64,000 bases of DNA from Saprospiraceae bacterium (GTDB taxonomy: Bacteria > Bacteroidota > Bacteroidia > Chitinophagales > Saprospiraceae): assembly GCA_029251525.1 (NCBI GenBank), contig JAQXDE010000038.1, forward strand, positions 248,001 to 312,000. The letters run 5' to 3'. Shown here one piece after another: positions 63,980 through 64,000 of the stretch (within the stretch, counting starts at the first letter, position 1; every line of letters begins with the position of its first letter). The position numbers and the translations under genes are program-made. The notes below the pieces were generated by a model. The model did no database searches. It had not been told where the DNA came from and was given only the letters and a program-made list of their open reading frames with translations.

Positions 63980-64000
63980 TGTTATAAAATTAACCAATAA

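Noticed and set aside
1-64000. tRNA, rRNA, CRISPR array, insertion sequence or prophage
   Set aside because: No conserved tRNA arms, rRNA blocks, regularly spaced short repeats, transposase motifs or phage genes were seen. A tRNA or covariance-model scan was not possible here.

Overview
The window is AT-rich chromosomal DNA of a Bacteroidota bacterium, most likely a marine or aquatic gliding-type lineage near Saprospiria. The evidence is three secreted proteins with C-terminal type IX secretion (T9SS) sorting domains, a PorQ-like T9SS component, SprB-type repeats, relaxed Bacteroidota lipoboxes, Bacteroidota-style -7 elements (TAnnTTTG) and a eukaryotic-type citrate synthase. This placement is inferred from gene content, not from a marker phylogeny. 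No rRNA, tRNA, CRISPR array, prophage or insertion sequence was recognised.

Layout. 1-3.2 kb: DMT permease, TPR protein and a small ORF broken by an in-frame stop. 3.4-15.7 kb: a mostly minus-strand block with a polyphosphate-glucokinase-like ROK protein, two lipoprotein cyclophilins (one with a PKD domain), a LolE-like permease coupled to a GH3/serine-hydrolase fusion, a TMTC-like TPR glycosyltransferase, TrhO and a secreted subtilisin. 15.8-22.0 kb: a 2082-residue surface protein with about 21 SprB-type repeats. 22.4-31 kb: GNAT protein, ECF sigma factor, HemB, YidD, DUF6702 lipoprotein, a convergent GT4/GINT1-like pair and a PaaG/PaaH-like pair. 31-36.2 kb: gene-poor stretch with SGNH hydrolase, a lipoprotein and a decayed regulatory module. 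36.2-43.2 kb: lipoprotein, Lrp regulator divergent from AhcY, HupE-like protein and a reprolysin-like T9SS protease. 43.4-49.4 kb: a giant envelope protein and iscS-iscU-iscA. 50.2-64 kb: TolC/HlyD pair, DUF2064 enzyme, PorQ, YwqK-like lipoprotein, UDP-glucose dehydrogenase, PpiD-like chaperone, DUF3109 protein, citrate synthase and Fe/Mn superoxide dismutase.

The genes split into housekeeping metabolism (heme, Fe-S, TCA cycle, methyl cycle, acyl-CoA) and cell-envelope or secretion functions (T9SS cargo and PorQ, periplasmic foldases, surface glycan enzymes, efflux parts). The most notable observation is that 34.0-36.2 kb holds the remains of an ECF sigma factor/anti-sigma/fasciclin module. 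The sigma-factor gene and the fasciclin (FAS1) gene are both wrecked by several frameshifts and stops, while the anti-sigma gene between 35395 and 36165 is still a clean full-length ORF. I did not find a convincing wholly new system. Other leads are the TMTC-like enzyme, the GINT1-like protein facing a GT4 enzyme, the 1189-residue envelope protein, and small or broken ORFs in the gaps.
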